64,000 nt of DNA from Bryobacterales bacterium (GCA_020846745.1 JADLDI010000157.1:1-64000); one strand, 5' to 3'; positions 17,705 through 26,602 are shown, numbered from the stretch's first letter. Notes: generated by a model not told the origin, from the sequence alone. Numbers and translations are program-made.

Positions 17705-18687
17705 CGGGTCAACGCGAAATACAGTTTCCAATATGTGTCAAAAGTGCACTGTTCCTGCAACTGCCGGATCAAATCTTCTTGCTCGGAAAGCACCTTATCC
17801 AACGCGACCGGGACGCAGGTGGGGTGTTCCGACTGACGGATTTCGCCGTAAGCACGCAGTCCCTGCCACTTCCCGCGGAGCCAGGGAACAAAGGTTTTGT
17901 GCCGCAATGCAATCAAGCCCCAGAGCAATTGTCCAACCAAAACCGGCCATCCCATCCTCCATGCCCAATTACGCGGAAAATGCTTCGCTAACAGCAAGAT
18001 CTGGTTCCTCGAAAGCCTTCGTACCGTCTCTCGATGCCACACCCCAAGAGTCGCGCTGCCCCAGTGCCGCGCCACGGCAGCCGGCTCGTAAAGGCCGAGA
18101 TGACCCGCCCGAGCGCACCGCAAACCGAAATCGACGTCCTCCAGATAGCTTTCAAAACGCTCGTCGAGTTTCCCGACATGATCAAACAGCTCACGCCGGA
18201 ACAGCGCAGCCGTCATTGAAGCACTTTGGATGATCCGCGGCCGATTCCACCCGGGCGAGTCGTTTCGACCCTGCCCGGCGCGCCAGGAACACGCTGCCCG
18301 GCTCGTCAGGTCGAAGGCGCCATCGATTAAGCGGGGGTCAGTCGCCATCAGGGTCTTGCCCGTCGCGAACCAAGTCTCCGGGTGCCTCTCCAAACCATGG
18401 ATCAGCGCCTGCAGCCAACCCGGCGCGAGAAGGATATCGTTATTCAGGATGGCAACGAGCGGAGTGGAAGCTTCGGCAATCCCGGTGTTTACCGCCGCGG
18501 CAAACCCGAGATTCCGCTTGAACCGGCTTACCTCCGCCCCCGTCCGTTCGGCGTCTATGTCCGACCCGTCGGTTGACCCGTTGTCGATCACCAACACGCG
18601 GCTGAACCCCTGATTGACGCACGATTCGAGCATTGCGCCGATGTACCGGCGCCCGTTCCAGTTGGGGACAATCGCAGTGACGCTCAT
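17701..18687 (-). CDS. Glycosyltransferase family 2
   Basis: 328 residues. Starts with VTAIVPNWNGRRYIGAMLES and VLVIDNGSTDGSDI, has the DXD-like LVAILNNDILLAPGW and the ED pair in FESYLEDVDFGLRCARAGH. The C-terminal region has a hydrophobic helix (GWPVLVGQLLWGLIALR) suggesting membrane association. It belongs to the broad rhamnosyl/galactofuranosyl-type GT2 group; donor and acceptor are unknown. It is coupled by ATGA overlap to the next GT2 gene and lies 12 bases after the polyprenyl-phosphate-type GT2 gene. Confidence 0.9.
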   Translation of the reverse strand: MSVTAIVPNWNGRRYIGAMLESCVNQGFSRVLVIDNGSTDGSDIDAERTGAEVSRFKRNLGFAAAVNTGIAEASTPLVAILNNDILLAPGWLQALIHGLERHPETWFATGKTLMATDPRLIDGAFDLTSRAACSWRAGQGRNDSPGWNRPRIIQSASMTAALFRRELFDHVGKLDERFESYLEDVDFGLRCARAGHLGLYEPAAVARHWGSATLGVWHRETVRRLSRNQILLLAKHFPRNWAWRMGWPVLVGQLLWGLIALRHKTFVPWLRGKWQGLRAYGEIRQSEHPTCVPVALDKVLSEQEDLIRQLQEQCTFDTYWKLYFALTR

Positions 18688-18699
18688 CCGGCAAGGCGC

Positions 18700-19401
18700 T
18701 CATTGAGCAAGAAAAGGTTTCCGGCTCGACCCGAACCGCTTCCGGACGAGGAACCACAGGTTATAAAACCCGTCGCGCCACGGATTCAGCTTGATCTCAC
18801 CCAGCCGTGACGAATATTGAATCGAGATCTCCTGGAACCGGATGTTGTCACGGTGCCGCAAGGCTTCGATTTTGATTTCCTCGCTGAACGCCATGGAGTC
18901 CGACTCGAGCGACATGTATTTCAAAATCTCACGCCGGAAGACCCACATGCCCGACTGCGAATCCCGCACCCAATGGAAGTACAGCAGCGACATCGCCAGC
19001 GACAGTACCCAATTGCCGAACTTGTGCTTGAAACTCATCGCATGGCGGTCGCGAACGGGAAAGCGTGAGGCATTGAGGAAGTCCACTTCGAGGTGAAGAA
19101 ACGCCTCCAGCAGATACGAGATGGCGTCCGGCGGGTAGGAGTGGTCGCCATCGAGCGTGACAATCACGTCGCCTGTCGCCTTATAGAATCCAGTCTTGTA
19201 AGCGCGCCCGTAGCCCCGGACATGCTCGCGGATCACCTTCGCCCCGAACGACTCGGCCACCTCCGCCGTGCGGTCCGTCGACCCGTTATCGACCACAATG
19301 ACTTCGTCGACAAAGTCCGGCATGCGGCGCAGCACCTGCTCGACGCCCTGCTCTTCGTTGAGGCATGGAATGATAACTGTGATCCGCAGCCCTTTGTACA
19401 A
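18700..19401 (-). CDS. Glycosyltransferase family 2, DPM1-like
   Basis: 233 residues, a compact single-domain GT2: ITVIIPCLNEEQGVEQVL, IVVDNGSTDRTAEVAESFGA, GRAYKTGFYKATGDVIVTLD with DGD as the metal site, and RDSQSGMWVFRREIL. This matches the dolichol/polyprenyl-phosphate mannosyl- or glucosyltransferase group (DPM1-like, about 230-260 residues without C-terminal membrane helices), which transfers a sugar from a nucleotide donor to a polyprenyl phosphate. It is the first gene of the minus-strand glycan operon and could make the lipid-linked donor used by the others (inference). The start gives MYKGLRITVIIPCLNE, the normal length. Confidence 0.88.
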   Translation of the reverse strand: MYKGLRITVIIPCLNEEQGVEQVLRRMPDFVDEVIVVDNGSTDRTAEVAESFGAKVIREHVRGYGRAYKTGFYKATGDVIVTLDGDHSYPPDAISYLLEAFLHLEVDFLNASRFPVRDRHAMSFKHKFGNWVLSLAMSLLYFHWVRDSQSGMWVFRREILKYMSLESDSMAFSEEIKIEALRHRDNIRFQEISIQYSSRLGEIKLNPWRDGFYNLWFLVRKRFGSSRKPFLAQ

Positions 19402-19460
19402 ACTGCTATTGTACGAGCGGCCCGCCGACTTTCCAGCCGCGCAGAGCGTCTACGATAGAA

Positions 19461-20081
19461 ATGATGCGCAATTCCGTATTGAAGGTGGCACTTTTGTCGG
19501 TGACGGCGGCCGCCATGGCTGCTATCCACCCTGACCTGCCACAGGTCCGCAACGTCTACCTGCTGCCGATGGCGCAAGGGCTCGACCAGTACATCGCCAA
19601 TCATCTTACACGCACCCAGATGTTCCAGGTGGTGACCGACCCGGCCAAAGCCGACGCCGTATTCACGGAAATGCTAGGCAAAGACTTCGAACAGCGCATG
19701 GAGATTCTCTTTCCGTCGCCCGAGAAGTTGAAAGCCGAGAAAGAGCGCGCCGAGAGGGCCAAAGCGGAACGCGAGAAGTCCGACAAGGACAAGGACAAAG
19801 CGAAGAGCAAGGACAAGGAGAAGGGCGAAGCTAAGAGCAAGGACAAAGAACCCGAACCAGTGGTGGAGCGCCGCGACGAATCCACCTACATGCGCTCGTC
19901 AAGCTTCAACCGCGGCCGGGGCAACGTATTCGTAGTCGACGTAAAGACCCGTCGCGTTCTATGGTCGTTCCACCACCGTCCAAAGAACTCCTCCCCGCCG
20001 GAAATCGACAAGGCGGCGGACGAAATCGTCGAGCAACTAGGCAAAGACCTGAAACCCCCCAAGGCCGCCAAACAGAATTAG
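19461..20081 (+). CDS. Secreted protein with charged KEKE-like segment
   Basis: 206 residues, not recognised. Signal peptide to about residue 21 (SVTAAAMAAI), then a folded-looking region (VRNVYLLPMAQGLDQYIANH, then FQVVTDPAKADAVFTEMLG) that resembles the small alpha/beta domain of periplasmic CsgG/LpoB-like proteins. Residues about 93-138 are a low-complexity Lys/Asp/Glu stretch with repeated KSKDKE units, probably an extended charged helix. The C-terminus (VFVVDVKTRRVLWSFHHRPK, then AADEIVEQLGKDLK) returns to ordinary composition and echoes the CsgG-like fold. Divergent from the glycosyltransferase operon, with 59 bases between starts. Confidence 0.65.
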   Translation: MMRNSVLKVALLSVTAAAMAAIHPDLPQVRNVYLLPMAQGLDQYIANHLTRTQMFQVVTDPAKADAVFTEMLGKDFEQRMEILFPSPEKLKAEKERAERAKAEREKSDKDKDKAKSKDKEKGEAKSKDKEPEPVVERRDESTYMRSSSFNRGRGNVFVVDVKTRRVLWSFHHRPKNSSPPEIDKAADEIVEQLGKDLKPPKAAKQN

Positions 20082-20152
20082 GATTGCGGTCTGGTCGCGA
20101 TCGATCGCAAACACTCACCAGCCGGACCACGGTGCCGGGGCGCGTCAGCCCG

Positions 20153-20205
20153 CGGCCACATCGGCCACATCTCTACTCTACTCGTCAGCTACTAAACTCG
20201 TCAGC
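20153..20205. repeat. Short direct repeats upstream of metF
   Basis: CGGCCACAT occurs twice back to back (20153-20161, 20162-20170), and ACTCGTCAGC occurs at 20180-20189 and 20196-20205. They lie in the 213-base gap before metF. No SAM-riboswitch-like fold could be made out. Confidence 0.55.
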
Positions 20206-20294
20206 CAGTCAACCGCACGGGAACCCAACTGCCACATCTCCCCACCCGAAACAAAACTAAGTCCAATTGACGCCGTAGCGTATCCTGTTAGAAA

Positions 20295-21155
20295 GTGCGC
20301 ATCGCCAGCCTCTACGGCACTGGGAAGCCCGTCTTCAGCTTCGAATTTTTCCCGCCCAAAACAGAAACGGCGGAAGAAGACCTGCTCCATACCATTCATG
20401 ACCTTAACGAGAAACTCCAGCCGGACTTCGTCTCCGTTACCTACGGCGCCGGCGGCACCACGCGGGCGCGTACGCTCGACACGGTCGCGCGCATTCAAAA
20501 CGAGCTTGGCATCCATACCATGGCCCATCTGGCCTGCATGGGGCACACCCGGCAGGAGATCGCCGAGATCGTGGCCCACTTGCGGGACCAGGGCATCTGC
20601 AATATCCTCGCCCTGCGTGGCGATCCGCCGAAGAACGGCACCGTCAATCACACCGATTTTAAGTACGCCACCGACCTGATTGCGTACCTGCAACAGCACT
20701 TCGATTTCGACATCGGCGCCGCCTGCTATCCCGAAACCCACCCGGAAGCGACGAGTTCCGATGACGACCTGAACTACACCGTCCGGAAAACGCGATGCGG
20801 CGCACGCTTCCTCATCACGCAACTGTTCTTCAACAACGCCGACTACTTCGCCTTTGTTGACCGTGCCCGCGCCGCCGGCATCGGTTGTCCGATTGTCCCT
20901 GGCATCATGCCTATCACGAACGTCGCCCAAGTGGAGCGGTTCACGAAGATGTGCGGTGCACGCATTCCCGAACGTCTGGCCGAACGCCTGAACCGCTACC
21001 GCGAAGATGCCGGCGCCGTGATGGCGGTCGGCATCGAACACGCCATCACCCAATGCCGCGATCTGCTCGATCGAGGCGCGCCGGGCCTCCACTTCTATAC
21101 ATTAAATAAGAGCCTCGCGACGCGCGGCATTCTGGCCGCTCTGCGCGCTCTCTGA
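20295..21155 (+). CDS. metF: 5,10-methylenetetrahydrofolate reductase
   Basis: 286 residues, the normal length of the bacterial FAD-dependent enzyme that reduces 5,10-methylene-THF to 5-methyl-THF for methionine synthesis. FSFEFFPPKTETAEE (14-28) carries the conserved catalytic Glu. SVTYGAGGTTRARTLD (48-63) and NILALRGDPPKNG (104-116) are FAD/folate-binding segments, and GARFLITQLFFNNADYF and PIVPGIMPI follow. GTG at 20295 is the start that gives MRIASLYGTGKPVFSFEFF. The Shine-Dalgarno sequence is weak. No second methionine gene is adjacent, so it appears to be a single transcription unit. Confidence 0.95.
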   Translation: MRIASLYGTGKPVFSFEFFPPKTETAEEDLLHTIHDLNEKLQPDFVSVTYGAGGTTRARTLDTVARIQNELGIHTMAHLACMGHTRQEIAEIVAHLRDQGICNILALRGDPPKNGTVNHTDFKYATDLIAYLQQHFDFDIGAACYPETHPEATSSDDDLNYTVRKTRCGARFLITQLFFNNADYFAFVDRARAAGIGCPIVPGIMPITNVAQVERFTKMCGARIPERLAERLNRYREDAGAVMAVGIEHAITQCRDLLDRGAPGLHFYTLNKSLATRGILAALRAL

Positions 21156-21167
21156 TTGCGATTTTCT

Positions 21168-21197
21168 TTGCGCTCCCCTCACGCGTTGTGATATAAC
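21168..21197 (+). promoter_or_regulatory. Candidate sigma70-type promoter for the sdh operon
   Basis: TTGCGC (21168-21173) and TATAAC (21192-21197) are separated by 18 bases and lie about 60 bases before the sdhC start, which has AGAAGGGA as ribosome binding site. The match is reasonable but untested. Confidence 0.45.
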
Positions 21198-21257
21198 CTT
21201 CCCACACGCGCGGCCAACCTCGTTTCGGTAAGCCGCAACAGAAGGGAATCCTAAACG

Positions 21258-22043
21258 ATGGCTGCTCCGCACCTTGTGTGGAAAGATGGCCGTTTTGGCC
21301 AAACCACCCGGCGCGATACCTGGTGGGCTTCGCCTCTGCTGGTCCTGCTCGGATTTGGCGCTTTCCTCGTCTACGCCAACTGGGCGGCCTGGCAAAATCA
21401 GTTTTACACGTACGGTCCGTATATCTCGCCGTTCTACTCGCCCGAGATCTTCGGCGACTCTCCCCACGCGTGGTTCGGACCCAAACCTTCCTGGTACCCC
21501 AATTTTCTGCCGTTTTCTCCGGCTTTCTTCATTTTGTGGATACCCGGGTTGTTCCGCTTCACGTGTTACTACTATCGTGGCGCTTACTATAAGGCATTCT
21601 GGGCCGATCCTCCCGCCTGCGCCGTCAGCGAACCTCGCAATGAGTACCGGGGCGAAAGTAAGTGGCCGCTGATTCTCCAGAATGCGCATCGCTATTTTCT
21701 GCGTCTGTCCTATCCCATTTGGGCCTTTCTCGTTTACGACGTTTGGAAAGCCATGTGGTGGCCCGACGGCTTTCACATCGGCGTCGGTACGGTGATCCTC
21801 GCCGTTAACGTCGTCTTAATCGGAGGCTATGTATTCGGCTGCCATGCATTCCGGCACTTAGTGGGTGGCGGCATCGATCAAATCTCCGAATATCCGATGC
21901 GGCACAAGTTATATCGCGGCGTGTCGTGCCTTAATGGAAATCATAAGAAGTGGGCCTGGGCGAGCCTCTTTTCGGTAGGCTTTTCCGATATCTACGTGCG
22001 GCTGTGCTCAATGGGCGTCTGGTCGGATTGGAGAATCTTCTGA
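21258..22043 (+). CDS. sdhC: Succinate dehydrogenase membrane subunit
   Basis: 261 residues with about five hydrophobic segments (LLVLLGFGAFLVYANWAAW, FFILWIPGLFRF, YPIWAFLVYDVW, VILAVNVVLIGGYVFGCHAF and a C-terminal one). Histidines suitable for haem b are in NAHRYFLRLSYP and FGCHAFRHLVGG. This is the single, larger type of SDH anchor found in Actinobacteria and Acidobacteriota, so no separate sdhD is expected. It anchors SdhAB in the cytoplasmic membrane and passes electrons to quinone. First gene of the operon; sdhA begins 1 base after its stop. Identification leans partly on its position next to sdhA and sdhB. Confidence 0.85.
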   Translation: MAAPHLVWKDGRFGQTTRRDTWWASPLLVLLGFGAFLVYANWAAWQNQFYTYGPYISPFYSPEIFGDSPHAWFGPKPSWYPNFLPFSPAFFILWIPGLFRFTCYYYRGAYYKAFWADPPACAVSEPRNEYRGESKWPLILQNAHRYFLRLSYPIWAFLVYDVWKAMWWPDGFHIGVGTVILAVNVVLIGGYVFGCHAFRHLVGGGIDQISEYPMRHKLYRGVSCLNGNHKKWAWASLFSVGFSDIYVRLCSMGVWSDWRIF

Positions 22044-22044
22044 C

Positions 22045-23859
22045 ATGGTGGAGTGTCCGGCTTATCCTTACGATGTACTTGTAATTGGGGCAGGTGGAGC
22101 GGGGTTGAGGGCAGCCATTGAGGCAGCGGCGTCCGGCGTCAGAGTCGGCGTGGTTTGCAAGTCGCTGCTTGGCAAAGCTCACACGGTGATGGCGGAAGGT
22201 GGCGTTGCGGCCGCCTTGGCCAACGTTGACGAACGCGATAACTGGCGCGTTCACTTCTCCGATACCATGCGCGGCGGCCAGTACCTCAATAATTGGCGCA
22301 TGGCGGAGTTACACGCCAAAGAGGCTCCCGAACGTGTGAAGGAACTGGAAGCGTGGGGCGCGCTATTTGACCGTACACGCGATGGCCGCATCCTGCAACG
22401 CAACTTCGGTGGACATCGCTATCCTCGCCTCGCCCACGTGGGCGACCGTACGGGTCTTGAAATGATCCGCACGTTGCAGGATCATGGCATTCATAGCGGC
22501 ATGGAAGTACACATGGAGTGTACGGTCCTGAGTCTATTGCTCGACGACGGGCGGATTGCCGGCGCGTTCGGCTACGACCGGGAAAAGGGCCACTTCATGC
22601 TCTGGCCCGCTAAGGCTGTCGTCCTCGCCACCGGCGGCATCGGGCGTGCCTTCAAAATCACGAGCAACAGTTGGGAATACACGGGCGACGGCCATGCTCT
22701 CGCTTATCGCGCCGGCGCGGAACTGATGGATATGGAATTTGTCCAGTTCCATCCCACCGGCATGGTCTGGCCCATGAGCGTTCGCGGCATTCTTGTCACG
22801 GAAGGTGTGCGTGGCGAAGGCGGGGTGCTCCGCAATAGCGAAGGCCGCCGCTTCATGTTCGACGATATACCGGACCTCTACAAAGCCCAGACCGCCGACA
22901 AAGAAGAAGAAGGCTGGCGCTACACCCAGGGGGACAAAAACGCGCGCCGCCCGCCCGAGTTACTAACTCGCGACCACGTCGCCCGGTGCATCAATCGCGA
23001 GGTCAAGGCCGGCCGCGGGAGTCCGCACGGTGGCGTGTTCTTGGATATTGCCTGGATTAAGGAAAAACTGCCGAATGCAGCCGAGCATATCAAACGGAAG
23101 CTGCCCAGCATGTACCACCAGTTCAAGCAACTGGCTGACATCGATATCACCAAAGAGCCGATGGAGGTTGGTCCAACCACGCACTACATGATGGGTGGCG
23201 TCCGCGTCGATGGCGACACCCAAATGTCCTCTGTCGCGGGCTTGTTCGCCGCCGGGGAGGTGGCTGCCGGTCTGCATGGCGCCAATCGATTGGGCGGTAA
23301 TTCGCTTTCTGACTTACTCGTGTTCGGCAAGCGCGCGGGCCAGCATGCGGCGGAGTTTGCCAAACAGTACGGCACTTCGGTTATTGACCAATCGCAGGTG
23401 AATGCCGCCGCCAAGTCCGCGCTCGCGCCTTTCGACCGCGAAGGCGCGGGTGAGAATCCTTATCAGATTCAGCACGAATTGCAGGACAAAATGCAGGAAC
23501 TCGTCGGAATCGTGCGGACCGAGTCTGAAATGGAGCAGGCCCTTACCGTAATCGCCTCTCTTTCGGAACGTGCCCGGAAGGTCGGCGTCGTGGGTCACCG
23601 CCAGTACAACAACGGCTGGCATACCGCGATGGACCTGCCCAATATGCTGGCCGTCTCGGAAGCGGTGACCCGGGCCGCCCTTCTCCGAAAAGAAAGCCGC
23701 GGCGCTCAGTTTCGCGAAGATTTCCCGGAGAAAAGCGCTGATTGGGGGAAAGTCAACATCGTCATCAAGCGCAACGCCGACGGTTCGATGGCGATCGAAA
23801 AACGGCCCATTCCTCCACTTCCCGAAACGCTCAAGAAGGTTATCGAGGAGATGAAATAA
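22045..23859 (+). CDS. sdhA: Succinate dehydrogenase/fumarate reductase flavoprotein subunit
   Basis: 604 residues. The FAD-binding dinucleotide fold starts at VLVIGAGGAGLRAAIEAA (11-28). H46 in LLGKAHTVMAEGG is the usual covalent FAD histidine. FVQFHPTGM lies near 235, the substrate region has TEGVRGEGGVLRN, and the catalytic-side HYMMGGVRVD and GLHGANRLGGNSLSDLLVFG are all present. The C-terminal helical domain has RHQYNNGWHTAMDLPNML. It oxidises succinate to fumarate (or the reverse) at the cytoplasmic face. The length is intermediate between typical SdhA and FrdA, so direction is not decided by sequence; the operon with a haem-type anchor favours SDH. Confidence 0.95.
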   Translation: MVECPAYPYDVLVIGAGGAGLRAAIEAAASGVRVGVVCKSLLGKAHTVMAEGGVAAALANVDERDNWRVHFSDTMRGGQYLNNWRMAELHAKEAPERVKELEAWGALFDRTRDGRILQRNFGGHRYPRLAHVGDRTGLEMIRTLQDHGIHSGMEVHMECTVLSLLLDDGRIAGAFGYDREKGHFMLWPAKAVVLATGGIGRAFKITSNSWEYTGDGHALAYRAGAELMDMEFVQFHPTGMVWPMSVRGILVTEGVRGEGGVLRNSEGRRFMFDDIPDLYKAQTADKEEEGWRYTQGDKNARRPPELLTRDHVARCINREVKAGRGSPHGGVFLDIAWIKEKLPNAAEHIKRKLPSMYHQFKQLADIDITKEPMEVGPTTHYMMGGVRVDGDTQMSSVAGLFAAGEVAAGLHGANRLGGNSLSDLLVFGKRAGQHAAEFAKQYGTSVIDQSQVNAAAKSALAPFDREGAGENPYQIQHELQDKMQELVGIVRTESEMEQALTVIASLSERARKVGVVGHRQYNNGWHTAMDLPNMLAVSEAVTRAALLRKESRGAQFREDFPEKSADWGKVNIVIKRNADGSMAIEKRPIPPLPETLKKVIEEMK

Positions 23860-24596
23860 TGCCCGAAAAAGCACTCTTTCGTATCTGGCGCGGCGATGCC
23901 AACGGCGGCTCGTTTCAGGACTTCGTGTCGCCCGTCGACGACGGTATGGTGGTGCTCGACGTCGTGCACCGCATTCAGGCCGAGCAGGCGCCCGACCTGT
24001 CGGTGCGTTGGAATTGCAAGGCCGGCAAGTGCGGCTCATGCTCCGCAGAAATCAACGGCATGCCGAAACTCATGTGTATGACAAGGCTAAGCCAGCTAAA
24101 TCTCGAAATGCCGATCATCGTCGAGCCGATGCATGCCTTCCCGCCCATCAAAGACTTAGTAACTGATGTCTCGTGGAACTTCCGAGTGAAGAAGTCAATC
24201 AAGAAGTTCCGCCCGCGGTCTCCGGACGCAGCCGACGGCACGTGGCGTATGGCCCAAGCCGATGTCGACCGCGTGCAGGAGTTTCGTAAATGTATTGAGT
24301 GTTTTCTTTGTCAGGACGTCTGCCATGTCCTGCGGGAACACCATAAGCACGACGAATTCGCCGGTCCCCGCCACTACGTCTACACCGCGGCTCTCGAAAT
24401 GCATCCACTCGATACCGAAGACCGCGTCAAGGATCTTAAGAATCAGAATGGACTGGGTTACTGCAACATCACCACATGCTGCCGCCAGGTCTGTCCCGAG
24501 TCAATCACTATCACCGAAAACGCCATCATTCCTCTAAAGGAACGGGTGGTCGACCGTTACTATGATCCACTAAAGCAGTTATTGCACATCTTGTAG
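23859..24596 (+). CDS. sdhB: Succinate dehydrogenase iron-sulfur subunit
   Basis: 245 residues from ATG 23859, which shares its first A with the sdhA stop (TAATG). A [2Fe-2S] ferredoxin domain binds through C53, C58, C61 and C73 (WNCKAGKCGSCSAEI, then LMCMTRL). The C-terminal domain has CIECFLCQDVC for the [4Fe-4S] cluster and GYCNITTCCRQVCPESI for the remaining clusters. The frame extends upstream to 23742 within sdhA, but that extension has no homologous look. It completes a three-gene sdhCAB operon, passing electrons from the flavin in SdhA to quinone at SdhC. Confidence 0.95.
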   Translation: MPEKALFRIWRGDANGGSFQDFVSPVDDGMVVLDVVHRIQAEQAPDLSVRWNCKAGKCGSCSAEINGMPKLMCMTRLSQLNLEMPIIVEPMHAFPPIKDLVTDVSWNFRVKKSIKKFRPRSPDAADGTWRMAQADVDRVQEFRKCIECFLCQDVCHVLREHHKHDEFAGPRHYVYTAALEMHPLDTEDRVKDLKNQNGLGYCNITTCCRQVCPESITITENAIIPLKERVVDRYYDPLKQLLHIL

Positions 24597-24605
24597 GGAG
24601 GTTCT

Positions 24606-25106
24606 ATGTTCCCTCTGAAACCGATCTCCGCCGAAAGCATCTCCGGCGCACTCGCGAAAGCGGAACGCTACCGCTTGCTCAACGAACCTTGCCAGGCCGA
24701 CAGTATCTGCCGGGACATTCTGCTGCTCGAACCCGACAACCAACAGGCGCTCATCAGTCTTGTTCTGGCGCTGACTGACCAAATAGCAGACGATCCCGGC
24801 GCCTTCTCGTCCGCCTTGCAAGTGGCCAGGAGTCTCGCTTCCGACTACGAGCGTGCTTACTACTCCGGCATCTCCTGGGAGAGGCGCGCTCTCGCCAGTT
24901 ACCGCAGTGGACGCCACGGCATGAAGCACTCCATTTACGAGTGGTTGGCGCAGGCCCTCGATTGTTATGAACGCGCCGAGCAACTGAAGACCCACGGCAA
25001 CGATGACGCGGTGCTCCGCTGGAATACCTGCGTCCGCTTCCTCCAGCAACACTCCGAATTGACGCCGCGAGACGAAGAGGTGCCCGCCTCGGTATTATCC
25101 GAGTGA
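24606..25106 (+). CDS. TPR-like protein of unknown function
   Basis: 166 residues, no signal peptide, helical throughout. The segment ALAKAERYRLLNEPCQADSI followed by LLLEPDNQQALISLVLALTD has the A-x-x-x-G/P-spacing of tetratricopeptide repeats, with further helices around YERAEQLKTHGNDDAVLRW. Probably a cytosolic interaction protein. It has its own ribosome binding site (GGAGG just before ATG 24606, after the sdhB stop) and sits 9 bases behind sdhB, so it may be part of the sdh transcript. Its stop overlaps the next start as TGATG, coupling it to the ceramidase-like gene. Confidence 0.7.
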   Translation: MFPLKPISAESISGALAKAERYRLLNEPCQADSICRDILLLEPDNQQALISLVLALTDQIADDPGAFSSALQVARSLASDYERAYYSGISWERRALASYRSGRHGMKHSIYEWLAQALDCYERAEQLKTHGNDDAVLRWNTCVRFLQQHSELTPRDEEVPASVLSE

Positions 25107-26602
25107 TGCGGCTTTTCCTCTCGCTTCTCCTATTTTGTGCGCTGCCCGCGGCGGCGCGGGCTCAACTTCTTGCCGCCACGGCTAAAGTCGAAATCACGGA
25201 CCGCAACAGCGGCCCTGTCAACGACCCCGCCTGGACCAAGGCTCTCGTACTCAAGCACGGCGACACGGTCGCGGTTATTGTCACCGTTGACGCTGTCGCG
25301 ATCGGCGAAATCGGCAAGATTCCCAATTCCTATCTCGCGAGCGTCCGCTCCCAGCTCCAGCGCGATCTTGGCATCGAGCCCAAAAATGTCTTCGTCAACG
25401 CGAGCCACTGCCACCATGTTGTTCGGACCGACTCCGACCGCATGACCGTGCAAGCGGTAAAAGAGGCATGGAAGCGATTGGAACCCGTCAAAGTCGGCGC
25501 CGGCCACGGCTTCGAAAACCGTATCCAGGAAAACCGCCGCATGTGGTTGAAAGACGGCACCCAGGCCGACGTCCGCCGTGCTTACTCCATGCCGAGGGAT
25601 GAAGACGTCGTCTCAACGGGCCCGATCGATCCTGAGATCGGTATCCTGCGTATCGACCGCACAGATGGCCGCCCCTTAGCCGTCCTCTATAACTTCGCGG
25701 CTCACCCCATCCACGGCGTTCCCAGCGGCGGCAACACGGCGGACTATCCCGCCTTCGCCTCCAAAGCCATTGAAGAGAACACCGGAGGGGATGCCATGGC
25801 ATTCTTCATCCAGGGCTGCGCCGGCGATATCAACCCGTCCAAATACAAAGATGTCCACCAGCCCCACGACGCCGAGCCGTTGGGCAACCTTCTGGGCCTG
25901 AGCGTCCTCCGCGCCTGGCGCAAGATCGAAACCAAAGATACCGGCACCCTGAGCGTTGTGAATGAAACTTTAGCCTTGCCGAGAAGCCCCGACTTCGCCC
26001 AGCGTATGTCCGCCATCGAAGCCGAACAGAAGAAGCTCTTGAAGCAAATGCAGGGCACCAGCCTGAACTTCAAAACCTTCCTTCCGCTTTACGTGCAATA
26101 CAAAGTCACTGGCGAATACCCTTCCTACTACAGCCACCGCTATATGCATGAAAAAGCAATCGGGCGCGAAGCTTTGAAGAAGCTCGACGAAGAAAACCGC
26201 GTCAACATGGACCAATACCTCCGCAACATCAACATCATGGAACAACTGACGAGACTGCAAACGAATTGGGACCTGTTGAAGAAACACCAAGCTGAGATGA
26301 TGGCCGGCGGCAGCAAAACAATCGACGCCGAAGTAGCAGGCTTGCGGGTTGGCGACTTCCGTTTGATAACCTTCCCGGGCGAGCTTACCGTGGAGATCGG
26401 CCTTGGCCTGAAGAAGGGAGCCAAACAGCCCAACACTTTCGTCGCCGGTTACACCAATGGCTATCTCTACTACACCGCCACAACCAAACAGCGTAGCAAC
26501 ACCGGCTACGCCCAGGAAGACTGCGACGCCCGCGTCGCCCCCGAGTGGCAGAAGATTTTCGAAAGCAAAGCCGTCAGCGTGCTCAATCGCCTGGAGCGGT
26601 GA
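25106..26602 (+). CDS. Secreted ceramidase-like (PF04734-type) hydrolase
   Basis: 498 residues. Signal peptide MRLFLSLLLFCALPAAARAQ. The body has the layout of neutral/alkaline ceramidase N-terminal domains: AATAKVEITD near the start, NASHCHHVV (zinc-ligand region), NFAAHPIHG, IQGCAGDINPSKY, and a C-terminal LITFPGELTVEIG. Classical enzymes have GDVSPN with the Ser acting as nucleophile; here the motif is GDINPS, with Asn at that place, so true ceramidase activity is doubtful. Periplasmic or secreted. ATG 25106 overlaps the TPR gene stop (TGATG); a GTG at 25103 is the alternative. The substrate is unknown. Confidence 0.78.
   Translation: MRLFLSLLLFCALPAAARAQLLAATAKVEITDRNSGPVNDPAWTKALVLKHGDTVAVIVTVDAVAIGEIGKIPNSYLASVRSQLQRDLGIEPKNVFVNASHCHHVVRTDSDRMTVQAVKEAWKRLEPVKVGAGHGFENRIQENRRMWLKDGTQADVRRAYSMPRDEDVVSTGPIDPEIGILRIDRTDGRPLAVLYNFAAHPIHGVPSGGNTADYPAFASKAIEENTGGDAMAFFIQGCAGDINPSKYKDVHQPHDAEPLGNLLGLSVLRAWRKIETKDTGTLSVVNETLALPRSPDFAQRMSAIEAEQKKLLKQMQGTSLNFKTFLPLYVQYKVTGEYPSYYSHRYMHEKAIGREALKKLDEENRVNMDQYLRNINIMEQLTRLQTNWDLLKKHQAEMMAGGSKTIDAEVAGLRVGDFRLITFPGELTVEIGLGLKKGAKQPNTFVAGYTNGYLYYTATTKQRSNTGYAQEDCDARVAPEWQKIFESKAVSVLNRLER

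Noticed and set aside
20267..20297. TTGACG before metF as a -35 box
   Set aside because: No -10-like hexamer at the right distance before the GTG start.
24199..24408. Opposite-strand frames inside sdhB and other genes
   Set aside because: These are GC-driven shadows of strong coding genes with no protein motifs.
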